Source of the DNA: Bedellia somnulentella | Taxonomy: Eukaryota; Arthropoda; Insecta; Lepidoptera; Bedelliidae | Direction of reading: 5' to 3' | Assembly (NCBI GenBank): GCA_963576735.1 | Contig: OY755188.1 | Coordinates: 2,170,001-2,234,000 of the forward strand | DNA: 64,000 bases | Shown: piece after piece, positions 1 through 12,221 of the stretch | How positions within the stretch are numbered: position 1 is the stretch's first letter | Layout of the letters: each line of letters starts with the position of its first letter | The notes under the pieces: model-generated | The model's database searches: none | Seen by the model: the letters and a program-made list of their open reading frames with translations, nothing else | What the model was told of the DNA's origin: nothing | Made by a program: the position numbers and the translations under genes

Positions 1-1049
1 TAGTGAGACCAACGCATAATACATGATACAAAGAGGCACAAGATTTACATTTAATTCCATCATTTTCTTCGGTAAATTCGTTGCATGCATAACAGTAGTC
101 AGCTTTACACATCTCCACTATGATTATATATGGCCACCGTTAAGGGTGGATATCTAGCACGATACGTTGGACACTGGCTCACGAGATCACTGACATATGA
201 AGTGTGACTTCGACAGAAATTATCCCCATAGTTTTGTCCGCGAACGCGATGTTTCCATCCAGCCTTCTTAGAATTCTTTGACGTGTCGGTTCTAGAACAA
301 ATCCAGAGAGCGGGGCTGCTCGTATCTACCGCACGTATTTGAACCTAAGCCCCTTACCCCGACTGATGTGTTGTTGTCGGGAAGTATCGGATATAGGTAT
401 TCAACTATGATTCCAAAAACCTTTATAAGAGATAGAATACAAAACCAAAGATTCTCTAACCAGTTTTCCTGAAAGCCTACTTCTATTTTTTACTACTTTG
501 TCGTATCGTAAACGTTCGTTCTTGAAAAAGATAAATCACTTCTTTTCTAATACAATACCAGACGACATTGGGGTATGTAAGTAATAAATATTTTTATTGT
601 ACCGGTATGTCATGTCATGATTCATTTATATCCGGTTTATCGCGTCTTATATCTGAGCCTTTATCAAGTTGTCTAAGAACGGAGAAAAAACCAACTATAA
701 CAAATACTAATATATTTTGATTTCAAAATTTTGATAATTATTGACTCAGTAATAAGTGAAAATATGTTTGTTTGGTTGTTCTAACTTGTAGTTTTTTTAC
801 CTCTAATTTTCTAGTTTATATAAATAGCTGCTGACGTACTGTCATCAACATGTAGGGCTCATAATGAAAACCAGTTCTGATTATGTGTGATCAGAAATTA
901 CTGGTTGTGGGCCCAATTTAGCGCAACCATTTCCTTAAATTATGTCATTGTCATTGAATACTGTATATGTGTGCTAAATAAAAAAAAATCTTTTCTTTTC
1001 TTTTTTCTTATTTTAATGTAAGGTTTTGTTTCATTTTTTAACAATTGCT
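1..1049. other. No recognised gene
   Basis: Slightly GC-richer to 360, then AT-rich. 820-960 has TGTAGGGCTCATAATG and TGGGCCCAATTTAG, which look like repeat scraps. Nothing firm. Confidence 0.4.
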
Positions 1050-1180
1050 CACTCAACGGTGAGGGAAAACATCGTTACGAAAATACGGCCTGCTTCCTTT
1101 GAGGTGAAAACACTGTCCAAGCAAAACATGGCAACAATGAACACCTGGTGACAATAATGTTAGATGATGTTCGTAAATTA
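1050..1180 (+). repeat. Family B fragment
   Basis: AACGGTGAGGGAAAACATCG, ACACTGTCCAAGCAAAAC and ACACCTGGTGACA in family order. Confidence 0.7.
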
Positions 1181-1227
1181 AATCACTCTCACCCATTTAA
1201 ATAAATTTAAAAAAATAAAATAACGCT

Positions 1228-1465
1228 GCTGTGTAGTGTCGGCTTAGAATAGCACTACCCCATTTCTTCCGGTGGGTGTACGTAAGAGGCGACTAACGGT
1301 ATGGGGCTATTAAGGGATTTTTGGGCCATCACCAACAACCTTTATTTTTACTATCTTTTCCCCACTCGAATTTCCAAAAGTGGCTGAGGAATTTCTAATT
1401 CTTTAGCTCTGGCTACCCCTTTTTGGGATTTATAGCCGTGAGTATATGTATGTATGTATGTATGT
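1228..1465 (+). repeat. Family A copy
   Basis: Consensus start GCTGTGTAGTGTCGGCTTAG to tail TATATGTATGTATG; lacks the GCGATGCGGTTGGAGAC segment. Confidence 0.85.
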
Positions 1466-1569
1466 AAAAAATAAAATAACGGTCACTCAGTAAATCAGGC
1501 AAACTGGTATTCTCATTCTCACAGCCCATATATGTCCCCACTAAGGGGCTCGAGCCTACCCTATATAGG

Positions 1570-1812
1570 GTGATTTGGCCTTAGTCCACCACCCTGGCCA
1601 ATTGCGGGTTGGCAGACTAACGACTACTACCGTAATAGTAGCCGGGACCGACGGCTTAACGTGCCCTCCGAAGCGCTCATTTTGATTTTCAGATAATCAG
1701 GTGATTCAAACCTTAAATCCTACAAATTAAATTTGTGAGTTTACCCCCCGGGGATCGAACCCGAGACCTCCGTACTAACCTAGCACTTAACCGCGAGATC
1801 ATGGAGCTACTT
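1570..1812 (-). repeat. Family D tRNA-related SINE, copy 1
   Basis: GATTTGGCCTTAGTCCACCA ... GGATCGAACCCGAGACCTCC ... ATCATGGAGC. The second half read on the minus strand resembles a tRNA with B box GGTTCGATCCC. Confidence 0.7.
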
Positions 1813-2079
1813 CTACTTTGCACAAATACACTGTCACATGATGATTATTTATTTAACATACATACACATACTTACTACTTAAAATCCCAAAATTGGGTAG
1901 CCAAAATTTAGAATTGAGAGTTAAGCCATTAGAGGGGAAAATATTGCAAAATAAAGAAAAAATTAACCTAATGATCGTTCTCTAGCTACCTACTGCCTTA
2001 AACGGGTTAGTGCTACTCTAAGACGAATAAAGTTTCAGGATACACAGCAATTATTATCGAACTTAGTACGTAAAAATTT

Positions 2080-2330
2080 ACATACATATATATACTCACG
2101 GCTTTAACTCCCTAGAAGGGGTAGCCAGAGCTAAGGAATTAGAAATTCCTCAGCCACTTTTGGAAATGTGAGTGGGGAAAAGATGGTATAAATAAATAAA
2201 GGTTGTTGGTGATGGGTCTCCAAACGCATCGCCCAAAAATCCCTCAAAAGCCCCAATTGCGTTAGTCGCCTCTTACGTACACCCACCGGAAGAAATGGGG
2301 TAGTGCTATTCTAAACCGACACTACATAGC
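2080..2330 (-). repeat. Family A copy
   Basis: Nearly complete, inside segmental copy 1. Confidence 0.85.
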
Positions 2331-2333
2331 AAT

Positions 2334-2830
2334 ATAATCTTCAGATAATCATAAATAGATATTTTATCTTAGACCTATGATTGTAAACACAAGAACAAAA
2401 AAAAATACATTAAAAATTAAACACTAATAAATTTAAATAATTTAAATGAATTTAAATAAAAATCAGACAACAAGGCATGAAAAAGAAGATAAAAAACTCA
2501 AAAAAATAATAATTATGGAGCACTATAATAAATTGATAATGAGTGTTTCACGGCTGCCAAGCTATCATTAAATATATCTATAAAAGAGATCGAACTGAGT
2601 TTGTTGACGAACACATGCGATAAATAGGGGAGTGAGTTCCTAGATTGGTTCTTACTGACGGAAGACGAAAGGTTTTGTTATTTTGAAGCCTACTACAGGA
2701 TCGTGGAATTGAAAAATTTAATGATTCTAATAGTTCAGGAGAATCTATTTGGCCATGACCCTTAGTGTAGTAGTGCCTAAAATATTGATTAGTGCTATTG
2801 CTGATTCGAGCCGAATCTACGCAGTACAAA
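2334..2830. other. Unidentified 490 bp segment, unique to segmental copy 1
   Basis: Present between the family A and family E elements of copy 1 and absent from copy 2. A 104-codon minus frame overlaps it but begins in unrelated sequence and shows no family features. Confidence 0.5.
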
Positions 2831-2870
2831 ATATTTAATAATATTTTGTTAATAATAAAAATAACGTATA

Positions 2871-3105
2871 AGATGACAGCCGCCGTGGCCAAGTGGATAG
2901 GCGACTAGCGTCTCGGACCGGAGGCTGCGGGTTCGATCCCCGCTGAGAGCAACATTTATGTGATGAGCATAAATTATTGTATGTTAGTCTTGGGTGTTAT
3001 TTATATGTGTATTATATAATATTAAAATATATCGTTGAGTTAGTATCCCATAATACAAGTCTAACTTAGTTTGGAGCTACCTTGTATGTCCGTATATATT
3101 TATTT
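2871..3105 (+). repeat. Family E tRNA-derived SINE, copy 1
   Basis: Head CCGTGGCCAAGTGGATAGGC with B box GGTTCGATCCC, then a body ending GTATCCCATAATACAAGT and TGTCCGTATATATTTATTT. The head resembles a tRNA but the anticodon arm is degenerate. Confidence 0.7.
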
Positions 3106-3154
3106 ATTTAGATGGTTCTACAATCTGACATTTTCTCATCTAAATTATATACAT

Positions 3155-3365
3155 ATAGAAGGGGTAGCCAGAGCCAAGGAATTATAAATTCCTCAGCCAC
3201 TTTTGGAAGTTGAGTGGGGAAAAGATAGTAATATAAAGGTTTTTGGTGATGGGTCTCCAACCGCGTCGCCCAAAAATCCAATAAAAAGCCGCAATACCCT
3301 TAGTCGCTTCTTACGACACCCGTGGGTAGGAAGGGGTAGCGACATTCTAAGCCGGCACTACACGG
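3155..3365 (-). repeat. Family A copy, tail deleted
   Basis: CGACACCCGTGGGTAGGAAG subfamily; its 3' tail is missing compared with the 5364 duplicate. The apparent small ORF inside is SINE sequence. Confidence 0.85.
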
Positions 3366-3526
3366 CAATTAAATTATATCTACCCGATTTATTTATTGAA
3401 AATAAATACACTAACTTTTTGGTTCCTATGGCTTAATATTTCAGCCCGTCGATGTATTAGCATAGTATATGCTTGAGTTTTTTACAAGTAATGATTAACA
3501 ATAATTGAAAAAATACTTTAGGGTTT

Positions 3527-3754
3527 GCCGTGTAGTGCCGGCTTTTAGAATGTCACTAGCCCTCTACCCACGGGTGTCGTAAGAGGCGACTGAGGGGGAT
3601 TTTGGGTGATGTTTGGAGCTCATCACCAACGATACTTTATTTCTACCATCTTCTCCCCTATCAACTTCCAAATGTGGCTGAGGAGTTTGTAGCTCTGAAG
3701 CTCTGGCTACGCCTTTTTGGGATTTATGGCCGTGAGTATATGTATGTATGTATA
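3527..3754 (+). repeat. Family A copy
   Basis: GCCGTGTAGTGCCGGC start; inverted relative to the copy at 3155. Confidence 0.85.
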
Positions 3755-4283
3755 TATACTTTAGGGTAGACTTACTCAAAGACTAAGCCATTCACACGAA
3801 GAAACTATGTCAGTACCAATAATTGAGACTAAGCAATTATATTACAAACAATAACCATTTAATTCATATACTTGTAGTTGTAATCACTTGCTATTAGTTA
3901 AGAAAAACTAAGACAAACCTCTTATTAATTAAACAATTAATCACATTTACCTCCAATGAGGTTTAACATGACTAAGATGTAAATCCCTATGACACAGTTA
4001 AACTGAATTGGTAGAATCGCAAAGATTTTCCATAATGGTTGTACAGGGCACTTGGCAAATCTAGTGATTTAAAAATCTGATACAGATCCACAATCTTATC
4101 TTGGCCGGTAAGGGCGTCGCTGTCATCGATATTAGTATTGCCAGTAAATAAAAATTAACCATTACAAGGGAAATATTTTTTCATCAAACAGGCTAATTTA
4201 TGTAGTACAGTATTGAAATGTCTTAATAAAACAGATTATATAATATTCATTTCATTAATAACTAGTTGCTATGTAGTGTCGGC

Positions 4284-4532
4284 GTGATTTGGCCTTAGTC
4301 CACCACGCTGGCCAATTGCGGGTTGGCAGACTAGCGACTACTACCGTAATAGTAGCCAGGACCGACGGCTCAACGTGCCATCCGAAGCACGGAATCATTT
4401 TGATTTTCAGATGATCAGGTGATTCAAACCTTAAATCCTACAAATTAAATTTGTGAGTTTACCCCCCGGGGTTCGAACCCGAGACCTCCGTACTTGAAGC
4501 CTAGCACTTAACCGCGAGATCATGGAGCTACT
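4284..4532 (-). repeat. Family D tRNA-related SINE, copy 2
   Basis: Counterpart of the 1570 copy within the segmental duplication. It is slightly longer around CCGAAGCACGGAATC and TACTTGAAGCC. Confidence 0.7.
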
Positions 4533-4805
4533 TCTACTTTGCACAAAAACACTGTCACATGATGATTATTTATTTAACATACATACACATACTCACAACT
4601 TTAAACCCCAAAATTGGGTAGCCAAAATTTAGAATTGAGAATTTAGCCATTAGAGGGGAAAATATTGTAAAATAAAGAAAAAATAATCCTAATGATCGTT
4701 CTCTAGCTACCTACTGCCTTAAACGGGTTAGTGCTATTCTAAGACGAATAAAGTTTCAGGATACACAGCAATTATTATCAAACTTACTAAATAAAAAATT
4801 TCATA

Positions 4806-5047
4806 AATACATATACTCACGGCTATAACTCCCTAGAAGGGGTAGCCAGAGCTAAGGAATTAGAAATTCCTCAGCCACTTTTGGAAATGATAGTGGGGAA
4901 AAGATATTAAAAATAAAGGTTGTTGGTGATGAGTGTCCAACCGCATCGCCCAAAAATCCCTTTAAAGCCCCAATACCGTTAGTCGCCTCTTACGTACACC
5001 CACTGGAAGAAATGGGGTAGTGATATTCTAAGCTGACACTACACAGC
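4806..5047 (-). repeat. Family A copy
   Basis: Duplicate of the 2080 copy. Confidence 0.85.
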
Positions 5048-5087
5048 TAAATTTAATAATATTTTGTTATTAATAAAAATAACGTAT

Positions 5088-5320
5088 AAGATGACAGCCG
5101 TGGCCGAGTGTATAGGCGACTAGCTTCTCGGACCGGAAGTTGCGGGTTCGATCCCCGCTGAGAGCTACGTTTATGTGATGAGCATAAATTATTGTATGTT
5201 AGTCTTGGGTGTTATTTATATGTGTATTATATAATATTAAAATATATCGTTGAGTTAGTATCCCGTAATACAAGTCTAACTTAGTTTGGAGCTACCTTGT
5301 ATGTCCGTATATATTTATTT
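5088..5320 (+). repeat. Family E tRNA-derived SINE, copy 2
   Basis: Duplicate of the 2871 element, with GGCCGAGTGTATAGG in the A box region. Confidence 0.7.
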
Positions 5321-5363
5321 ATTTAGATGTTTCTACAATATGACATTTTCTCATCTAAATTAT

Positions 5364-5604
5364 ATACATACATACACATACTCACGGCTGTGATTCCCTA
5401 GAAGGGGTAGCCAGATCCATTATAAATTCCTCAGCCACTTTTGGAAGTTGAGTGGGGAAAAGATAGTAATATAAAGGTTTTTGGTGATGGGTCTCCAACC
5501 GCGTCGCCCAAAAATCCAATAAAAATCCGCAATACCCTTAGTCGCTTCTTACGACACCCGTGGGTAGGAAGGGGTAGCGACATTCTAAGCCGGCACTACA
5601 CGGC
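5364..5604 (-). repeat. Family A copy
   Basis: Duplicate of the 3155 copy with tail retained. Confidence 0.85.
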
Positions 5605-5764
5605 AATTAAATTATATCTACCCGATTTATTTATTGAAAATAAATACACTAACTTTTTGGTTCCTATGGCTTAATATTTCAGCCCGTCGATGTATTAGCA
5701 TAGTATATGCTTGAGTTTTTTACAAGTAATGATTAACAATAATTGAAAAAATACTTTAGGGTTC

Positions 5765-5990
5765 GCCGTGTAGTGCCGGCTTTTAGAATGTCACTAGCCC
5801 TCTACCCACGGGTGTCGTAAGAGGCGACTGAGGGGGATTTTGGGTGATGTTTGGAGCTCATCACCAACGATACTTTATTTCTACCATCTTCTCCCCTATC
5901 AACTTCCAAATGTGGCTGAGGAGTTTGTAGCTCTGAAGCTCTGGCTACGCCTTTTTGGGATTTATGGCCGTGAGTATATGTATGTATGTA
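5765..5990 (+). repeat. Family A copy
   Basis: Duplicate of the 3527 copy. Confidence 0.85.
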
Positions 5991-6403
5991 TATATACTTT
6001 AGGGTAGACTTACTCAAAGACTAAGCCATTCACACGAAGAAACTATGTCAGTACCAATAATTGAGACTAAGCAATTATATTACAAACAATAACCATTTAA
6101 TTCATATACTTGTAGTTGTAATCACTTGCTATTAGTTAAGAAAAACTAAGACAAACCTCTTATTAATTAAACAATTAATCACATTTACCTCCAATGAGGT
6201 TTAACATGACTAAGATGTAAATCCCTATGACACAGTTAAACTGACATTGGTAGAATCGCAAAGATTTTCCATAATGGTTGTACAGGGCACTTGGCAAATC
6301 TAGTGATTTAAAAACCTGATAGATATAATGTATTAATAACGGTTCTATGCATGAATAGAATAGAATACATACATACATAAATTAATTAATTAGTAAAATA
6401 AAG

Positions 6404-6533
6404 TATCGTTGGTGATGGGTCTCCAACCGCAGCGCCTAACAATCAATTAAAAAAAATCAATACCCCAAGTAACCTCTTTCGAAACGCTCGGGAAGAAATG
6501 GGTCAGTGCTATTCTAAGCCGACACTACACTGT
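6404..6533 (-). repeat. Family A fragment
   Basis: 5' half only (GTTGGTGATGGGTCTCCAAC to the TGTAGTGTCGGC end), diverged. Confidence 0.75.
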
Positions 6534-6991
6534 ATCTAAAGCTGCCTCGAAAAGCAGAAAGATGGGTGGGCAAACAACAAGTTAAGCAACATTTTGATTA
6601 ATGTGTAAGAAGCACTACAGTAGCAATAAAAAATGCTATAGCCTATTTTTTAATAAACCAACATAACAGTACGTGTAGCCTAATGAAACCTGCATCCGAC
6701 TTTCCCGTTCTTTGTTTGTATTCAGCGAGAGAACTAATTGAAAAAAACTAGCGTCACGAAAACATGAAGTTAGAATTTCATTTTTCAGAAATGAAGCAGA
6801 GAATCAAAATCAAGAAAAAATATAATTTTGATTAGATCCTTACTTTATCACGAATATTATAAAAGCAAATATATGTATAAATACTCATCCTTACACTTTG
6901 AAATATTAGAGAATAAAGAAAATAAATAACTTTGTCTTCATCTTTTTTTCTTACTGATCTTATCTTTTTATTATACATATTTTTGCTCGTT

Positions 6992-7210
6992 GCTGTGTAG
7001 TGTCGGCTTAGAATAGCACTACCCCATTTCTTCCGGTGGGTGTACGTAAGAGGCGACAAACGGTATTGGGGCTTTTAAGGGATTTTTGGGATCACCAAAA
7101 AATTTTATTCACTCAACTTTCCAAAAGTGGCTGAGGAATTTCTAATTCCTTAGCTCTGGCTACCCCTTCTAGGGATTTATGGCCGTGAGTATATGTATGT
7201 ATGTATGTAT
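6992..7210 (+). repeat. Family A copy
   Basis: Internal deletion around the GCGATGCGGTTGG segment; TATG tail present. Confidence 0.85.
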
Positions 7211-7749
7211 TTTTGCTCGATATTTAATATATGTTTGACGAAAAAAAGTTATTTTAAAATATTTAATGAATAAAACCGCATCCAAGTCTTACTTGGACAT
7301 GATGCAGAGTTTCATCTGCAGTAGTCATTAAGGTTGTATGTTTGTGACTCTTTTTTGTAAAGGAAACATAGCAAACGTATTTTTCACATTCAACGGAACC
7401 TACTATGTGTTATAGAATACTATCTATCTATATTATATCTATCTATTATGTAGTTTTATATTATATTCTAAGTAAATAACAATTTGTCATTTTTGAAACT
7501 AATTTCTATTGAAAGCGATAATATTTGGGTGAACAGAATTTGATCGTGTTTAAAATGAACTAGACTAGAATCCGCCAATTGGTATAATAATATAACATTT
7601 ACGTTTCATGTACTAACTTATAGAATCGAGCATAAATACAAAAATATCTTTTAAAATATCTATCTATCTAAATATCTTTTAAAAAATATCTTTTATTAAG
7701 GACCAAGTTTTTTAAGTTATCTTAATTGTATTAAATCAATTGGATTATA

Positions 7750-7896
7750 ATTTAAATCTTTTCGTTCATGAAAACCTCATGTGGGGATTATTACTAATAA
7801 ATAAAGAATAAATAAAGGAAAGATTTTTTTTCTTATTCTTTTTTTTCCCGCCTGTGTCGAAATTTTTCTTTCCTTTATTTATTCTTTATTTATTAG
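7750..7896. mobile_element. Family C inverted-repeat element, short copy
   Basis: Arms CTAATAAATAAAGAATAAAT and its complement, with most of the tRNA-like core deleted (CCCGCCTGTGTCG remains). Perfect 13 bp duplication CAATTGGATTATA on both sides (7737-7749, 7897-7909). Confidence 0.88.
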
Positions 7897-8049
7897 CAAT
7901 TGGATTATAGTTATGTATGCATCATTTGTTTTGCATGAAAACCTCATGTGGGGATTATTATTTGCTGGTGCCGAAAATTTTTATTTGTTTAATTGATTAT
8001 TAATCGGATTAGCTTAAATCGTTACCTAGTCAGCTTGCAGCAAAATCAA

Positions 8050-8245
8050 TAGGCAAAAAAAAAGTTTATTTTTCAAAATTAAGTTAACAACAACATTTTT
8101 TGAACGTCAATTATTTTAAATTTATCATTAGTCCGTTGCTTCGGAAGGTGTTCGTAGAGAGAAGAAGCAACATAGAAACTCTTTACATTCATATTTTTTC
8201 ATTTTTTCAAAATATGGTTTGTACAATTTTGGGTCATATTTTTAC
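8050..8245 (-). repeat. LINE 3' end fragment related to the 43237 LINE
   Basis: Shares TTTTTTGAACGTCAA, TCGGAAGGTGTT and GAGAGAAGAA with 43280-43370 in the same order, but is clearly diverged. It has no coding content. Confidence 0.7.
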
Positions 8246-8273
8246 TTTCTAAGAGATTTTCTGTGCGACCAAA

Positions 8274-8640
8274 CCAACCGTCATAGCGTGGTAGAACACC
8301 GCTTATCGTGCAGACTATGAGGGTTCAAATCCTACACCAGGGATTCGTGGGGTCAGGCCTACACCAATTTCTCTTATCTAATTTCGTATGTGTGGATAAT
8401 TTATCATGGTTGTTAACGGTGAGGGAAAACATCGTGAGGTAACCCACATGCCTAAGTTGTACTTTGTTATGTGACAGTGTATTCCAACAAAACGGTGATA
8501 GGCCTGTCCTCTATCACGTGAGTACACTGTCCAAGCAAAAGTGGGAGTAGTAGAACACCAGGAGACAATGTCACGCGATGTTCAGAAGATGTAACCTTCG
8601 AGGATATATCGCGTCATCGTTTGAGTTTAGTTGAGTTTTG
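8274..8640 (+). repeat. Family B tRNA-derived SINE
   Basis: Full-length, diverged; head TCATAGCGTGGTAGAACACC with GGGTTCAAATCC B box. Confidence 0.83.
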
Positions 8641-8664
8641 ATTTTAGCAGGGTTTAAATGAATT

Positions 8665-8912
8665 GCTGTGTAGTGTCGGCTTAGAATAGCACTACCCCAT
8701 TTCTTCCGGTGGGTGTACGTAAGAGGCGACTAACGGTATTGGGGCTTTTAAGGGATTTTTGGGCGATGCGGTTGGAGACCCATCACCAACAACCTTTATT
8801 TTACCATCTTTTCCCCACTCAATTTTCCAAACGTGGCTGAGGAATTTCGAATTCCTTAGCTCTGGCTACCCCATCTAGGGATTTAAAGCCGTGAGTATAT
8901 GTATGTATGTAT
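8665..8912 (+). repeat. Family A copy
   Basis: Full length, follows a family B copy (8274-8640) in the same orientation. Confidence 0.87.
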
Positions 8913-8957
8913 CGTGTATGTTTAAATGAACTAATTTGAATGATTTTTATTTTTGTT

Positions 8958-9125
8958 CATGAAAACCTCATGTGAGGTTTATTACTTCCGCATTCTTTCG
9001 GGAAGAATTTCGCACTGGCAGCCATTGACACGGTAGCTCAATTGGCAGAGCGACGAGGGCGTATACCCGAGGTCGCGGGTTCAATTCCCGCCTGTGTCGA
9101 AATTTTTCTTTCCTTTATTTATCCT
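8958..9125 (+). mobile_element. Family C copy with tRNA-like core
   Basis: TTGTTCATGAAAACCTCATG arm, then tRNA-like core at 9028-9100, then AAATTTTTCTTTCCTTTATT. Confidence 0.8.
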
Positions 9126-9290
9126 TTATTTAAATGTACTAGTTGTGTAAAAAGTATAAGTTAACTATAATTTATAGTTAACTAATTTTATATATAACTA
9201 GTTTTTTGCTTGGCTATCCAACATAACAACTCCAGTCCTCTGTACAATTAATATATTCAAAAAAAAAACCTAAATGTACAATGGTATTTT

Positions 9291-9538
9291 GCCCTGTAGT
9301 GCCGGCTTAGAATGTCGCTACCCCTTTCTACCCACAGGTGTCGTAAAAGGCGACTAATGGTATTGGGGCTTTTTAGTGGATTTTTGGGCGATGCGGTTGG
9401 AGACCCATCACCAAAAACCTTTATTTTTACCATCTTTTCCCCACTCAACTTCCAAAAGTGGCTGAAGAATTTATAATTCCTTAGCTCTGGCTACTCCTTC
9501 TAGGGAAATATAGCCGTGAGTATATGTATGTATGTATG
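9291..9538 (+). repeat. Family A copy
   Basis: Full length, GCCCTGTAGTGCCGGC start. Confidence 0.85.
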
Positions 9539-10066
9539 ATATTTATAATTAAACTGATGCTCTGATATAGACAATCAAATGCTAGATTTTATGCTTAATC
9601 AAATATTTCTTTCATATTTAGCATTCATTTCAAATTTGAATCCTAACTGAACATAAAAATATATCTCTGCGCTTAATAATGCCAACCACGTGCAAACAAC
9701 GATTTTCAAAGATTAAATTCTCAATGAAGGTCACTCCTAATTATTGACATAAAAAACTGTCGGTAGGTATGCTAAACTGGACCTAGAAACTGTCATTACT
9801 TTGTTAAGGCTATCAGCACAGCTAGCACCAGCGACGTTTTAACTAGATAATGCATGGTATAAAACAGTCGTCTCTGTCGCACTTACATTGTATCTTATAC
9901 TGTTATCTCAGTCTAACCGATATCGTGACGATAAAATAGCTCTTGTGCTAGGACTCCAGACTAGGACAAAAAGCAGTATACATTTATCATTCCATTTCAG
10001 ATTCTAAATTTAAAATAAGCTGCATAAATTATATCATGATTTATTGCATGTTCTTTTTATAAGTAA

Positions 10067-10570
10067 ACTAGCCTGTGCCCGCGACTTCGTCCGCATGGAA
10101 TAGTTATTTTGAGACAACCTCAGCAACGCTACCCACGATTTAGATGATCTAAATCCATAAGCCTTTATCTGAGATAGAAGTTTCATATTTACCTAATTTA
10201 ATCTCCTGTAATTTCTGTTGCCGTAAGAATTTCTAGTAATCCTTTTGCATTTATATTAATTTCTGTTAAGGAATCTTTATACCAAATTTCAACTTGATAG
10301 AATTGAAATTTTAAAAGTTTTATAGAATCTTCAATTTCCCGTAATTCCTGTTCCCGTCAGAATTTCTGGTAATCTCCATGTAATTTACATTAATATCTGT
10401 TAAGGAGAACTGCACAAACTTCAATTTCCCATAACTTCCGTTCACGTGGGAATTTCTTGGGCTACTTTTCTTAATGTTCATCCTACTAAATTTCAGCTCT
10501 TTAGGTCTAGTCGTTTACGAAATGTGCTGTCTGTCAGTGAGTCAGTAACGTATATTTGATATATAGAGAT
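10067..10570 (+). repeat. Widespread lepidopteran repeat (GCCCGCGACTTCGTCCGC type)
   Basis: Begins CTAGCCTGTGCCCGCGACTT and ends TTTGATATATAGAGATAAAT. Internally it repeats the TTCTGGTAATC / TTAAGGA motif several times. Its transposon class is unclear to me. Non-coding. Confidence 0.7.
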
Positions 10571-10640
10571 AAATAAATAGGTACGGACATATAATACAAA
10601 TCAAGTTAGCCCGAAAATCATTAAGTACAACTTATTTATT
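10571..10640 (-). repeat. Family E fragment
   Basis: ATAGGTACGGACATATAATA followed by AAGTTAGCCCG: the inverted 3' part of the family. Confidence 0.5.
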
Positions 10641-10848
10641 TATAATACAAACTGTAGGATATATTAAATACTATACAGGCATAGAGATAAAATATCAACT
10701 ACTAGATAGATAGTACATTATATTTCTATCTATACAGGGTGTCTCAATTAAATGGGTCAGTATACGAAAGTCTGAAACAATAAGATGTACAAGGATCTGT
10801 TCTTAGGAACCATGTCATTGTTGTCAGTGAAAAGAAAATTTGCATTCT

Positions 10849-11042
10849 ATGCTAATAAATAAATAAAAGGAAAATTTCGACACAGGCAGGAATCGAACCC
10901 GCGACCTCGGGTATACGTCCCGTCGCGGTCGCGGGTTCGATACCTGCCTGTGTCAAATTTTTTCTTTTCTTCATTTGTACTTTATTTATTAGTAATAATC
11001 CCCACATGGGGTTTCCATGAACAAAAACATTCAAATTATGCA
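10849..11042. mobile_element. Family C fold-back copy
   Basis: An antisense tRNA-like core meets a partial sense core in the middle (10920-10925), making a near-palindrome from about 10876 to 10955. Confidence 0.85.
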
Positions 11043-11271
11043 TTTTATACTTTCAAAGTTTTTAATCTTCAGCTCGGCAATCGAACCCGGATGTTTTTGA
11101 AAAATAAAACTACAGCGTTTCTATTTAAATATCTATAGTTATATGTCTAAGCAATAAATATTAATATGAAACTTGATATCTAAAATTAGCGAATTGCATT
11201 ATTTTTACGTACTTTAGTTTATAAATAACATTGATGACCAAAAAAACATTCGTATTAACCATATAAATGTT

Positions 11272-11346
11272 GGTCTTAGCGGGATTTGAACCCGCATCCT
11301 CAGGACCGAGAAGCTAGTCTTCACACTAACCTTTCAACTATGCCAC
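11272..11346 (-). repeat. tRNA-like SINE head
   Basis: Minus strand has B box GGGTTCAAATCC and an A-box-like ATAGTTGAAAGG. No CCA-ready acceptor stem pairing, so not a functional tRNA gene. Confidence 0.5.
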
Positions 11347-11747
11347 GAACGTCGTCACACTCAAAATCGAATCAACATTATTTATTTACTTAGAAACCGT
11401 TTCTTATTTTTTTCCTATTAAACATTTTATAACTATTCGTACATTTAATATTAGAAAATTTAACACAAAAACCAAAAAAAAATGTTCATTAATTATCTAT
11501 TGTCTGTCTATAAAACACACAGATTTCTATGTGCCCACACCCTCATCTCCACTGCATTCACTCTTCCGCTTCATTCATTCTGTTTGCTTTAGCCAACATT
11601 TACTAATACGAGTATATATCAGCGTGGGAACTAGAATGCATGCCAGCATGCATAATGCACTGCAATTCGAGCCTTTTCAGACAACGACTCCATTGATCCA
11701 TTTACCATATTTCCCTTTTTCTCAACTAAAACTCAACTCAAAGAATC

Positions 11748-12046
11748 AAACGTTCACGCCGTATATCCCCGAAGGGGTTGGCAGAGATACCAATACTGCT
11801 ATTTATTACGTGACAGCGTCACCTGGTGTTCAGAGTACCCACGTTTTGCTTGGACAGTGTACTCACGTGATAGGGGGATGATTATGGGCAGGCCTATCGC
11901 CGTTTTGTACGAATACACTGTCACATGAAAAAGTACAACTTGGCCATGTGGGTTTCCTCACGATGATTTCCCTCACCGTTAACATCCATAATAAATTAAC
12001 TACACATATGGCTTAAGAAAAGACAAATTGGTTTAGGCCTGTTTTG
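11748..12046 (-). repeat. Family B copy
   Basis: 3' module CACGCCGTATATCCCCGAAG to body; head missing at the junction with a family A copy. Confidence 0.8.
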
Positions 12047-12047
12047 A

Positions 12048-12221
12048 CATACATTTACATACCACGGCCATAAATCCCTAAAAGGGGTAGCCAGAGCACT
12101 CGAAATAAGAAATTCCTCAGCCACTTTTGGAAGTTTAGTGGCGAAAAGATTGTAAAATAACGGTCCTTGGTGATGGTTCTCCAACCGTATCGCCAAAAAA
12201 TCGCTTAAAAAGCTCCAATAC
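12048..12221 (-). repeat. Family A copy, truncated
   Basis: Abuts a family B copy at 12046; lacks the 5' third. Confidence 0.75.

Larger units (their letters stand above)
1570..6321. repeat. Tandem segmental duplication
   Basis: Copy 1 is 1570-4083 and copy 2 is 4284-6321. Each has, in order, a family D repeat, an A/T-rich spacer, a minus family A, a family E tRNA-like SINE, a minus family A, a plus family A and a unique end. Copy 1 has about 490 extra bases at 2334-2830. Copy 2 keeps ACATACTCACGGCTG-type tail sequence deleted from copy 1's second A element. Confidence 0.9.

Noticed and set aside
3203..3436. 77-codon frame repeated at 5441
   Set aside because: It is family A sequence read through; the repetition comes from the tandem duplication, not from a conserved protein.
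9028..9100. Functional tRNA gene (also at 31938, 41220, 42968, 50560)
   Set aside because: Acceptor, D and T arms pair, but the anticodon arm is only 4 bp with an 8-base loop, and every copy sits inside family C. They are SINE-like tRNA relics.
11531..11881. 116-codon plus-strand frame
   Set aside because: Its second half is family B sequence, and the first half has no motif or splice context.
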